Part shown: in pieces, positions 48,938-56,806 of the stretch
Layout of the letters: each line of letters starts with the position of its first letter
Position numbering within the stretch: position 1 is the stretch's first letter
Source: Mycobacterium vicinigordonae
GTDB lineage: Bacteria > Actinomycetota > Actinomycetes > Mycobacteriales > Mycobacteriaceae
Reading direction: 5' to 3'
Assembly: GCF_013466425.1 (NCBI RefSeq)
Contig: NZ_CP059165.1
Coordinates: forward strand, 496,001 to 560,000
DNA length: 64,000 nucleotides
Notes under the pieces: generated by a model
Told to the model about the DNA's origin: nothing
Database searches by the model: none
Seen by the model: the letters and a program-made list of their open reading frames with translations, nothing else
Made by a program: the position numbers and the translations under genes

Positions 48938-49948
48938 ATGTCGCGCTGGATGAGGGGCCTTTCGAGGGGAAGTCTCGTCGCCGCTCTCAACGCATGCGGG
49001 GTTGCTCTTCTGGTGTTCGGCGCCGGCCCGGCCGTCGCCGACCCGGACGACGCACCCGGCGATCCCGGCCCTGTGGTTGCGCCCGGCGACCCGCCCGCAC
49101 CGGCGCCGTTCGCGCTGCCGCCGCTGCCCGACCCGTTCGCCCCGCCGCCGGGTGACCCGGGCGCTCCGGGTGCCCCGATTGCGGCTCCGGTCGCCGACGG
49201 ACCCGCGCCGGCCGGACAGGACAACACCCCGTTCGTCGGTGAGCCGCCGTTCCGTCCGCCCACCTTCAACCCGGTGAACGGTGCGATGGTGGGTGTCGGA
49301 AAGCCGATCATCATCAACTTCCAGGTGCCGATCGCAGACCAGGCAATGGCTGAGCGCGCCATCCACATCTCGTCGATTCCGCCGGTGCCGGGCAAGTTCT
49401 ACTGGCTGACCCCGACGCAGGTACGTTGGCGCCCGCTGGCGTTCTGGCCGCCCAACACCGCGGTGAACATCGACGCGGCCGGCACCAAGTCGAGCTTCCG
49501 CACCGGTGACTCGCTGATCGCCACGGCGGACGACGCGACGCACCAGATGACGATCACCCGCAACGGGACCGTGGTGCAGACGTTCCCGATGTCGATGGGC
49601 ATGGCGTCGGGCGGCCACCAGACCGCCAACGGTACGTACTACGTGCTGGAGAAAATGCCGACCGTGGTGATGGATTCTTCGACCTACGGAGTTCCGGTCA
49701 ACTCCGCCAACGGCTACAAGGTGACCGTGTCGGACGCCGTCCGCTTCGACAACAGCGGCAACTTCGTACACAGCGCTCCGTGGTCGGTCGGCGACCAGGG
49801 CAAGCGTGACGTCAGCCACGGCTGCATCAACCTGAGTCCCTCCAACGCGAAGTGGTTCTTCGACAACTTCGGCAGCGGTGACCCGATCATCGTGAAGAAC
49901 TCCGTCGGCGTACCCAAGAACGACGGGTCCAACGACTGGCAGTTGTAA
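48938..49948 (+). CDS. L,D-transpeptidase (Rv0192-like, Ldt)
   Basis: 336 aa from ATG 48938, which has GGAGGGGAAG upstream; ATG 48917 adds seven residues without a ribosome site. A signal peptide ([22 protein letters not shown]) is followed by a ~75-residue Pro-rich linker, an Ig-like domain (~95-190) and the YkuD catalytic domain with SHGCINLSP: His294, Gly295, Cys296. It forms 3-3 crosslinks in peptidoglycan and attaches to the envelope; carbapenem-sensitive family. Position matches Rv0192. Confidence 0.9.
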   Translation: MSRWMRGLSRGSLVAALNACGVALLVFGAGPAVADPDDAPGDPGPVVAPGDPPAPAPFALPPLPDPFAPPPGDPGAPGAPIAAPVADGPAPAGQDNTPFVGEPPFRPPTFNPVNGAMVGVGKPIIINFQVPIADQAMAERAIHISSIPPVPGKFYWLTPTQVRWRPLAFWPPNTAVNIDAAGTKSSFRTGDSLIATADDATHQMTITRNGTVVQTFPMSMGMASGGHQTANGTYYVLEKMPTVVMDSSTYGVPVNSANGYKVTVSDAVRFDNSGNFVHSAPWSVGDQGKRDVSHGCINLSPSNAKWFFDNFGSGDPIIVKNSVGVPKNDGSNDWQL

Positions 49949-50057
49949 CTGCCGGCGGGGCAAGCGGGACCTGACCGACCGCCCCAGCGCTTGGAGGCGC
50001 TTCGGGGCGGCGGTCTAAGAAATTCGATCTTGACGCGGCTTGGCTACGCCTCTCGAT

Positions 50058-50077
50058 TATGTATAACATCATACATA
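50058..50077. promoter_or_regulatory. TetR operator palindrome
   Basis: TATGTAT-AACATC-ATACATA is a perfect 7-bp inverted repeat with a 6-nt spacer, its last base being the A of the TetR ATG at 50077. It fits autoregulation by the TetR protein. An ATG at 50059 lies inside the repeat and is therefore unlikely to be the real start. Confidence 0.65.
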
Positions 50078-50667
50078 TGTCGAGTCCCCGGGAACGGATG
50101 GTCGTTTCCGCTGCATTGTTGATCCGCGAGCGCGGCGCCCGCGCCACCGCCATCTCCGACGTGCTGGAACACAGCGGGGCGCCGCGCGGCTCGGCCTACC
50201 ACTACTTCCCGGGTGGGCGCACCCAGCTGCTCTGTGAGGCGGTCGACTACGCCGGCGACCACGTCGCCGCCCTCATCGACGCGGCGGACGGGAGTCTCGC
50301 GCTGCTCGACACATTGATCGACAAGTACCGCCAGCAGCTGCTGGACACCGACTTCCGCGCCGGTTGCCCGATCGCCGCCGTGTCGGTGGAGGCGGGCTTT
50401 GAAAAGGACCGAGCCGAGGACCGCGAACGGATGGCCCCGGTGGTGCAGCGCGCCGCGGCGGTGTTCGACCGGTGGGTCGACCTGATCGCCCACCGGCTCA
50501 TTGCGGACGGCATTGGGCCCGAGCCGGCCCGCGAGCTAGGATTGCTCGCGCTATCGACCCTCGAGGGTGCGCTGCTGCTGGCCCGGGTGCGCCGCGACCT
50601 GACTCCCCTCGACGTTGCGCACAGACAGTTGCGCGACGCGGTACAAAGGAAGCTGCGCGATGACTGA
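50077..50667 (+). CDS. TetR-family regulator (Rv0196-like)
   Basis: 196 aa. The N-terminal helix-turn-helix (RMVVSAALLIRERGARATAI, SDVLEHSGAPRGSAYHYFPG) is typical of TetR, and the C-terminal domain is of the LmrA/YxaF-like group. Start at 50077 is preferred because the upstream ATG is buried in the operator. The message may have little or no leader. The stop overlaps the oxidoreductase ATG by 8 nt, so both are expressed together, as in Rv0196-Rv0197. Confidence 0.87.
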   Translation: MSSPRERMVVSAALLIRERGARATAISDVLEHSGAPRGSAYHYFPGGRTQLLCEAVDYAGDHVAALIDAADGSLALLDTLIDKYRQQLLDTDFRAGCPIAAVSVEAGFEKDRAEDRERMAPVVQRAAAVFDRWVDLIAHRLIADGIGPEPARELGLLALSTLEGALLLARVRRDLTPLDVAHRQLRDAVQRKLRDD

Positions 50668-52879
50668 CTGGCAGCCCACAGCGTGCATCCTGTGCGAATG
50701 CAACTGCGGCATCGTCGTGCAGACCGACGGGCGCAAACTCGCCCGAATCCGCGGCGACAAAGCGCACCCAGCGTCGCGCGGCTACACCTGCAACAAGGCG
50801 CTGCGACTTGACCACTACCAGAACGGCCGCGGCCGGCTGACCACACCGCTGCGTCGACGCAGCGACGGCAGCTACGAGGAGATCGACTGGGACACAGCGA
50901 TTGTCGAGATCGCCGAGGGGTTCAAACACCTCCGCGACGTATACGGCGGTGACAAGATCTTCTACTACGGCGGCGGCGGGCAGGGTAACCATCTGGGCGG
51001 AGCATATAGCGGAGCGTTTCTCAAGGCGCTGGGCGCCAAATATCGCTCGAATGCGTTGGCGCAGGAGAAGACCGGCGAAGCATGGGTCGACGCGCAACTC
51101 TACGGCGGGCACACCCGTGGTGAGTTCGAGCACGCCGAGGTGTCGGTGTTCGTCGGCAAGAATCCGTGGATGTCACAGAGCTTCCCGCGGGCGCGGGTGG
51201 TGCTCAACGAGATCGCCAAGGACCCGGCCCGCTCCATGATCGTGATCGACCCCGTCGTCACCGACACCGCAAAGATGGCCGACTTCCACCTGCGGGTTCG
51301 ACCCGCCACCGACGCCTGGTGTCTGGCGGCGCTGGCCGCCATCCTGGTGCAGGAAAACCTTTGTGACGAGGCATTTCTCGCCCAGCATGTGCACGACTCG
51401 GAAGTAGTGCGCGACGTGCTGAAGCAGGCGGGGGTCACTGTGTACGCGCAGCGGTGCGGTGTCGACGAGGAACTGTTGCGCTCAGCGGCGAGGCGCATCG
51501 CGGCGGCAGGTAGCGTCTCGGTGTTCGAGGATCTCGGTGTGCAGCAGGCACCCAACAGCACGGTGTGCTCCTATCTGAACAAACTGCTGTGGATCCTCAC
51601 TGGGAACTTCGCGAAAAAGGGTGCCCAGCATTTGCATTCGTCGTTCGCACCGCTATTCAGCACGGTCTCTGGTCGCACCCCGGTCACCGGCGCACCCATC
51701 ATTGCCGGACTGGTGCCCAGCAATGCGGTGCCCGAGGAGATCCTCACCGACCACCCGGACCGGTTTCGTGCGATGATCGTCGAGAGCAGCAATCCAGCCC
51801 ACTCGCTGGCCGATTCGGCCGCGTGCCGTAAGGCGTTCGAATCGCTGGAGCTGCTGGTGGTCATCGATGTCGCGATGACCGAAACCGCCCGTCTTGCCCA
51901 CTATGTGCTACCGGCCGCCTCGCAGTTCGAAAAGCCCGAAGCGACCTTCTTCAATCTCGAATTCCCGCACAATACAATGCAATTGCGCCACCCAGTGCTG
52001 GCTCCGCTGCCCGGAACACTGCCCGAGCCGGAGATCTGGTCACGGTTGGTCCGCGCCTTGGGTGTTGTTTCGGACGACGACTTACGGCCGCTGCACGAGG
52101 CCGCCGCGCAGGGGCGGCACGCCTACGCCGAAGCATTCTTCGCCGCTGTGGCCGGCAACCCGACGCTGGCCCGAGTGCTGCCGTACGTACTCTATGAGAC
52201 GCTGGGCCCGACGTTGCCGGACGGGCTGGCCGGGGCGGCCGCGCTGTGGGGCCAGGCCCAGAAGACCGCGATGACCTACCCAGACGCGGTGCGGCGTGCC
52301 GGCCACACCGACGGCAACGCGCTCTTCGACGCGATCATCGGCAATCCGTCGGGAGTGACGTTCACCGTGCATGAATATCAGGACGACTTTGCGCTGATCG
52401 GTCACAGCGACCACAAGATCGCCCTGAATATTCCCGAAATGATTGCTGAGATAACCGCATTGGCGGAACCGCCGCAGCCGCTGACATCTGATGACCTGCC
52501 GATCGTGCTGTCGGTCGGGGAACGGCGCGCCTACACCGCCAACGACATCTTCCGCGACCCATCCTGGCGCAAGCGCGACAGCGACGGGGCGCTGCGCGTC
52601 AGCGTGGAAGACGCGCAATCACTGGGTCTGGTGGACGGTGGCCGCGCACGGATCACCACCGCGGCTGGCAGCGCGGAAGCGACCGTCGAGATCACCGAGA
52701 CCATGCTTGCCGGACATGCCTCGCTACCCAACGGTTTTGGGCTCGACTACGTCGCGGAGGACGGCCGCACCGTGGTACCCGGAGTCGCGCCCAATGCCTT
52801 GACGTCGACCAATTGGCGTGACCCCTACGCCGGCACGCCCTGGCACAAGCATGTGCCGGCGCGCATCGAAGCCTGCTGA
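50660..52879 (+). CDS. Molybdopterin-dependent oxidoreductase (Rv0197-like)
   Basis: 739 aa of the DMSO-reductase superfamily. An N-terminal [4Fe-4S] motif reads CILCECNC (C-x2-C-x3-C) with the fourth Cys in GYTCNKALRL. Molybdopterin-binding segments include YYGGGGQGNHLG, VFVGKNPWMSQSFPRARVVL and IVESSNPAHSLADS, and the C-terminal dinucleotide-binding domain ends at WRDPYAGTPWHKHVPARIE. No Tat signal is visible, so it is cytoplasmic. The physiological substrate is unknown. Confidence 0.87.
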   Translation: MTDWQPTACILCECNCGIVVQTDGRKLARIRGDKAHPASRGYTCNKALRLDHYQNGRGRLTTPLRRRSDGSYEEIDWDTAIVEIAEGFKHLRDVYGGDKIFYYGGGGQGNHLGGAYSGAFLKALGAKYRSNALAQEKTGEAWVDAQLYGGHTRGEFEHAEVSVFVGKNPWMSQSFPRARVVLNEIAKDPARSMIVIDPVVTDTAKMADFHLRVRPATDAWCLAALAAILVQENLCDEAFLAQHVHDSEVVRDVLKQAGVTVYAQRCGVDEELLRSAARRIAAAGSVSVFEDLGVQQAPNSTVCSYLNKLLWILTGNFAKKGAQHLHSSFAPLFSTVSGRTPVTGAPIIAGLVPSNAVPEEILTDHPDRFRAMIVESSNPAHSLADSAACRKAFESLELLVVIDVAMTETARLAHYVLPAASQFEKPEATFFNLEFPHNTMQLRHPVLAPLPGTLPEPEIWSRLVRALGVVSDDDLRPLHEAAAQGRHAYAEAFFAAVAGNPTLARVLPYVLYETLGPTLPDGLAGAAALWGQAQKTAMTYPDAVRRAGHTDGNALFDAIIGNPSGVTFTVHEYQDDFALIGHSDHKIALNIPEMIAEITALAEPPQPLTSDDLPIVLSVGERRAYTANDIFRDPSWRKRDSDGALRVSVEDAQSLGLVDGGRARITTAAGSAEATVEITETMLAGHASLPNGFGLDYVAEDGRTVVPGVAPNALTSTNWRDPYAGTPWHKHVPARIEAC

Positions 52880-52888
52880 CCACTTCGC

Positions 52889-52934
52889 CGAGCAGACGCA
52901 AAGGTACCCATTTAGGGGCCTTTGCGTCTGCTCG
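52889..52934. terminator. Strong hairpin after the molybdopterin oxidoreductase
   Basis: CGAGCAGACGCAAAGG (52889-52904) pairs perfectly with CCTTTGCGTCTGCTCG (52919-52934); the loop itself contains CCC-ATTTA-GGG. A 16-bp uninterrupted stem 10 nt after the stop is a good intrinsic terminator without U-tract, the usual mycobacterial form. The AGCAGACGCAAA stem sequence is also seen as a dispersed intergenic motif in mycobacteria. It separates the backbone gene from the aromatic operon. Confidence 0.7.
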
Positions 52935-53091
52935 CGGGACTATGGCGGGCACGGGGCGATAAAGATCGCGGGCCCGCGGCGAAAGATCGGTAGCAGGTTC
53001 GGTAATTCTGCGGATGTGGCCGGGTTGATGCGGCGCGCATAGTTGGCGGCCAGACCAGGAAGAACCGCTCTGCAAATGGCCGCATTCCGGC

Positions 53092-53108
53092 GTGTCACCG
53101 AGTGACAC
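53092..53108. promoter_or_regulatory. Palindromic candidate operator of the aromatic operon
   Basis: GTGTCAC-CGA-GTGACAC is a perfect 7-3-7 inverted repeat, 41 nt upstream of the hydrolase ATG at 53149. It is the only strong palindrome at the head of the catabolic operon and is a likely binding site for its regulator. Which regulator is unknown. Confidence 0.5.
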
Positions 53109-53148
53109 CTATTCCTATCCGGCGCATCACCAGACCCAGGAACGCCCT

Positions 53149-53985
53149 ATGACCCCAGATGTAACACAGCACATCGTCCGCGCGAACTCGGTTGTGACTC
53201 GCTACTGGGAATCGGGCACTGGCGCGCCCCTGGTGCTTATCCACGGTGGCGGAGCCGGCGCCGACGCCTGGGGAAACTGGGCGCCATTGATCCCGGCCTT
53301 CGCTGAGCATTTCCGAACTATCGCCTACGACATGGTCGGTTTCGGCGGAAGTCACGTCCCGGATGACGACGAGCAGTTCGAGTACTCACAGCAATCCCGC
53401 ATCGCACAGCTCGATTCGCTACTCGACGAGCTAGCTCTGGATCAGGTGTCACTGATCGGCAACTCGATGGGCGGAGCCACCGCGCTAGGGTTGGCGATGA
53501 AACGGCCGTCACGGGTGGAAAAGCTGGTCTTAATGGGCAGCGCCGGGCTAAACCGTAGCTTTTCACCGCAGCTACAGACCATCCTGAATTACAAAGAACC
53601 ACAACGTAGTGCGATGGCGCGCATCGTTGGCGCCCTGACGCACGAATCGTTTCTGCCGCCGGCTGATCTCGTCGACTACCGGTACCGGCTGACCTGTGAC
53701 CCCGCAGTGATGAACGCTTACCGGCGCACGATGGCATGGGTACGCGAGCAAGGTGGGCTGCACTACGAAGAAGACGACATCGCGGCAGTGACGGTTCCCA
53801 CGCTGGTGGTATCCGGCCGCGAGGATGCGGTGGTACCACTACTCGAGTCCGTGCGACTACATCAACTGATCGACAACTCCCGTCTATACGCGATACCCCG
53901 GTGCGGACATTGGGCGATGATCGAGCATCCAGTCGAGTTTGCGCGGGTGGCGAAAGACTTTCTGCTGAGCAAGGATTGCGGATGA
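53149..53985 (+). CDS. Meta-cleavage product hydrolase (CarC/MhpC/HsaD-like)
   Basis: 278 aa; the ATG at 53149 has AGGA 7 nt upstream, while a GTG at 53092 lies inside a palindrome. Alpha/beta hydrolase with HGGG oxyanion motif (32-35), nucleophile Ser106 in GNSMGGA, Asp226 in GREDAVVP and His254 in RCGHWAMIEHP. The C-C hydrolase group (BphD, CarC, HsaD) has exactly this set. Linked directly to LigAB-type dioxygenase genes, it should hydrolyse the ring-fission product; in a carbazole-type pathway this releases anthranilate. Coupled by ATGA to the next gene. Confidence 0.83.
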   Translation: MTPDVTQHIVRANSVVTRYWESGTGAPLVLIHGGGAGADAWGNWAPLIPAFAEHFRTIAYDMVGFGGSHVPDDDEQFEYSQQSRIAQLDSLLDELALDQVSLIGNSMGGATALGLAMKRPSRVEKLVLMGSAGLNRSFSPQLQTILNYKEPQRSAMARIVGALTHESFLPPADLVDYRYRLTCDPAVMNAYRRTMAWVREQGGLHYEEDDIAAVTVPTLVVSGREDAVVPLLESVRLHQLIDNSRLYAIPRCGHWAMIEHPVEFARVAKDFLLSKDCG

Positions 53986-54275
53986 TGAGTCCGGCCGAAC
54001 TCAGTCGCATGATCGAGGACGGGCTGTCCACTCCGGAGGCCTGGAACGCAATCCGCGCCGGCGACCAGTCGTTCATCGGCCGTTACCGCCTTTCGGAGGA
54101 GGAGATTGCAACGCTTACTGGGCGGCCAACACCAGACACATTCGCCCAACGCGGCGTGGCGCCCCTGTTGGCGATGTGGGGATCTTTCATATGTAATCCG
54201 GATTTCGAAAATGACTGGAGTGCAGGCGAATACTTTGGCTGGGAGCCAACAGAGACGGGTACCACCGGTGGGTAG
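53982..54275 (+). CDS. LigA-type small subunit of extradiol dioxygenase (CarBa-like)
   Basis: 97 aa beginning in the hydrolase stop. It is helical, with the LigA-like pattern RYRLSEEEIATLTGR in the middle and GVAPLLAMWGSF near the end. Small subunits of class III extradiol dioxygenases (LigA, CarBa) have this size and always lie beside the large subunit, as here, where the stop overlaps the next gene by 8 nt. It helps build the active site and has no catalytic metal itself. Confidence 0.75.
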   Translation: MMSPAELSRMIEDGLSTPEAWNAIRAGDQSFIGRYRLSEEEIATLTGRPTPDTFAQRGVAPLLAMWGSFICNPDFENDWSAGEYFGWEPTETGTTGG

Positions 54276-55089
54276 CGTGGTGGGGGCGTTTGCGACGTCT
54301 CACGTGCTGGGCCCGAGTCGTGGCGTGAACTCCCAAGCGCACGTTGTGCTCGAGGGATTCGCACAACTCCGGCGGAGCATACGAGCACTGAAACCCGACC
54401 TTGTGATCCTGGTGTCGTCAGAACACGGACCGACACTGCCCCCGAGCGGGCCGCAGCCACCATTCGCGATCGCGGTAACCGACTCGTTCTGGACTTATGG
54501 CGAAATGCACATCCCTAGGCGCGAAGTCCCGTCCAACCGCGATTTCGCAGGAGAATTTATTCGCTACGCGGGTGGCGAAGGCTTCGACATCGCATCGATT
54601 GGCAACTTTCGCGCGGATCACGGTATAGCGATTCCCGCCCTGATGATGCTTCCTGAGCTTGACGTGGCGGTGGTTCCGCTGATCGTCGGAACACAGTCGT
54701 CCTACTCCCGCGCCGCGCCGACCCGCTGTTACCAACTCGGGCGGGTCCTCGCTCGATATGCCGCCTCGCGAGACCAGCGAGTGATCATTGTCGGGTGCGG
54801 TGGCTTGTCCCATTGGCCCGGCAGCTCTCAAATGGGCCGGATCAACCTGGATTTCGATCGAGAATTTCTGGCACTGATGTCGGCCGGCGATGCTGGCTAC
54901 GCCGCGTCCTGGTCCAACGACCATATTGTCGAGCATGCGGGAAACGGGGGACTTGAGATACGCAATTGGCTTGTCGCGGCCGCTGCTGTGGGTGACCCGG
55001 GTGGCGAAATCCTTTACTACGAACCGATCAGACCGTGGGTGACCGGAATGGGTGCGTTTGCATTCACCTCGCCTGCCCACGCCGACTAG
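54268..55089 (+). CDS. LigB-type catalytic subunit of class III extradiol dioxygenase (CarBb-like)
   Basis: 273 aa from the GTG at 54268, which places the conserved VVGAFATSHVLG at the N-terminus as in LigB; an ATG at 54211 would add an unlikely leader. The first metal His is in ATSH (~residue 12), the second in VSSEHGPT (~51), DHGIAIPALM marks the conserved central region and GCGGLSHWPG the acid/base His region. Such enzymes use Fe(II) to cleave a catechol next to the hydroxyls. Beside a C-C hydrolase, Rieske ferredoxin and an anthranilate-CoA pathway, 2'-aminobiphenyl-2,3-diol is an attractive substrate (inference). Confidence 0.83.
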   Translation: MGSVVGAFATSHVLGPSRGVNSQAHVVLEGFAQLRRSIRALKPDLVILVSSEHGPTLPPSGPQPPFAIAVTDSFWTYGEMHIPRREVPSNRDFAGEFIRYAGGEGFDIASIGNFRADHGIAIPALMMLPELDVAVVPLIVGTQSSYSRAAPTRCYQLGRVLARYAASRDQRVIIVGCGGLSHWPGSSQMGRINLDFDREFLALMSAGDAGYAASWSNDHIVEHAGNGGLEIRNWLVAAAAVGDPGGEILYYEPIRPWVTGMGAFAFTSPAHAD

Positions 55090-55135
55090 AAACTGTTGAC
55101 CCGCCAAACGATTGGGATACGAGAAGAACGTGACT

Positions 55136-55477
55136 ATGGAAGATATCCGGCGTGACGACCTGGTCAAGGTTTGCGACTATGCCGATCTGGCCGACCGGGA
55201 GCCGATCGGGCTCGATGTCGCGGGGGAAGAAGTGATGGTCGTTCGCGTGGGGGATCAGGTTTATGCCATAGGGAATATCTGTAGCCACGCCGAAGCGTGG
55301 CTAGACTCGGGGTACCTGCATGCGAGCACGCTCGAGATCGAATGCCCGCTCCACGAAGGAAAATTCGATCTCCGCAGCGGGAAAGCCACTGCCCTGCCGT
55401 GTGTCGACCCGGTCAAGGGATACGAGGTTGTCCGCGATGGTGGCCAGATTTTCCTCGTCATCAACGAGAGCGAATGA
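55136..55477 (+). CDS. Rieske-type ferredoxin of a ring-hydroxylating oxygenase (CarAc-like)
   Basis: 113 aa (ATG 55136; GTG 55130 possible). The two-part Rieske motif is intact: ICSHAEAWL with C49-x-H51, and ECPLHEGKF with C70-x2-H73. Size and the typical FxVxxGKATxLPxxxPVKxYEV-like ending match stand-alone ferredoxins of multicomponent dioxygenases. It passes electrons from the downstream reductase to a terminal oxygenase; that oxygenase is not in the window. The stop overlaps the reductase ATG. Confidence 0.88.
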   Translation: MEDIRRDDLVKVCDYADLADREPIGLDVAGEEVMVVRVGDQVYAIGNICSHAEAWLDSGYLHASTLEIECPLHEGKFDLRSGKATALPCVDPVKGYEVVRDGGQIFLVINESE

Positions 55478-56754
55478 TTCTCGATCGCCAGCAAGAGCAA
55501 TCGGGTGAGTACATGACAGATTGCGCGACAGACTATCTGGTGGTCGGGGGTGGGCTGTCCGCGGTGACCGCCGTCGAGACGCTGGTGAAGCGCCGCCGCG
55601 GCCGGGTGAGGCTCGTCAGCGCTGAGCATTACCTTCCCTACTCCAGGCCACCACTGTCGAAAGTGGTGCTGGCCGGCGAAGCCGGACCCTCGTCGGTGTT
55701 GCTCAAGACCCCAGAGTTCTTCCGAGACAAACAGGTCGAAGTTATGCTTGGCGACCCGGCCACAGAGTTGGATCCGTGCAAACGTGTGATAACGCTAGCG
55801 TCCGGACGCCAAATACTTTATGGCAAGGTACTTCTCGCTACTGGCGTCGTTCCCGCCCGACTGGACCTCCCCGGGATTTCCCTGCCTGGTGTTCACACTC
55901 TGCGTAACCTGACCGACGCGCTGGCGCTGAGCCGGCAGATTGGTCCGGGCCGAACCGTCGTCATCATCGGAGGTGGGTTCATCGGTTGCGAGGTCGCGTC
56001 CACCGCGGTAGCACGTGGGGCACAGGTGTGCGTGGTCGAACCTGGTACGACGCTGATGGAGCGGGCCCTCGGACCCGAGGTGGGCCGACTCCTCACCGCA
56101 TACCAGCGGCGCGCCGGTGTCGGGGTGTACCTCGGGACTCATCCGGTTCGGATTTGCGGTGAAAGACGGGCTGAGACAGTGGTGTTGAACTCCGGCGCCG
56201 TGTTGCCCTGCGACACCGTGGTGGTAGGTGTTGGTACCTATGCCGACACGTCGTGGCTCGCCGGGGCTGGTATCGAGCTGTCGGATGGCGGCATCGTCGT
56301 CGACAGTGGCTGTCGAACTTCGGATCCGGACGTATATGCGGCAGGCGATGTCGCCGCCAGATACGAGCCGTTGCTGAATCAGTACGTACGGTGCGAGCAC
56401 GAATCCAACGCGCAGCAGCAGGGGGTGATTGCCGCGCGCAACATGGCGGGCGGAAGCTCCGCGGACTCGTCACTTCCCTTCGTCTGGTCCCGACAATTTG
56501 GTCTGGACCTATGGTGCATCGGGCAAACCCGCAGTTATGACTGCGTAGAAATCGCTGGGCGTGTCGAGGATCGGTCGCTTGTTGCCATCTACCACCTGAA
56601 GGGAAAACCGGTCGGTGTGTTCGGTCTGGACGGTGCCGCGATGGGGGCCGCGCGGAACCTACTGCGCGGGGTCGACAGCAAGTCCGCCGAGACTCAGCTG
56701 CTCGGCGGCGCCAAGCCCGCCGGGCGTGGGCCCCATTCTGATATGGCGGGATAA
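55474..56754 (+). CDS. FAD-dependent ferredoxin reductase (CarAd-like)
   Basis: 426 aa starting in an ATGA overlap (ATG 55513 is an internal option). BphA4-like architecture: N-terminal FAD-binding YLVVGGGLSAVTAVETL, YSRPPLSK, a second Rossmann segment VVIIGGGFIGCEVASTAVARG for NAD(P)H, and DPDVYAAGDVA. The C-terminal reductase domain reads WSRQFGLDLWCIGQT. It reduces the Rieske ferredoxin encoded just upstream. Together the two are the redox half of a three-component oxygenase. Confidence 0.88.
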   Translation: MILDRQQEQSGEYMTDCATDYLVVGGGLSAVTAVETLVKRRRGRVRLVSAEHYLPYSRPPLSKVVLAGEAGPSSVLLKTPEFFRDKQVEVMLGDPATELDPCKRVITLASGRQILYGKVLLATGVVPARLDLPGISLPGVHTLRNLTDALALSRQIGPGRTVVIIGGGFIGCEVASTAVARGAQVCVVEPGTTLMERALGPEVGRLLTAYQRRAGVGVYLGTHPVRICGERRAETVVLNSGAVLPCDTVVVGVGTYADTSWLAGAGIELSDGGIVVDSGCRTSDPDVYAAGDVAARYEPLLNQYVRCEHESNAQQQGVIAARNMAGGSSADSSLPFVWSRQFGLDLWCIGQTRSYDCVEIAGRVEDRSLVAIYHLKGKPVGVFGLDGAAMGAARNLLRGVDSKSAETQLLGGAKPAGRGPHSDMAG

Positions 56755-56806
56755 TGACGAGAATGATAAAAACGACATATAACGCCGAGACCTCGGGAGA
56801 GGGCTT

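Noticed and set aside
54106..54267. Upstream extension of the LigB-like subunit
   Set aside because: It overlaps the LigA-like gene in another frame; the conserved VVGAFATSH should lie at the N-terminus, fitting the GTG at 54268.
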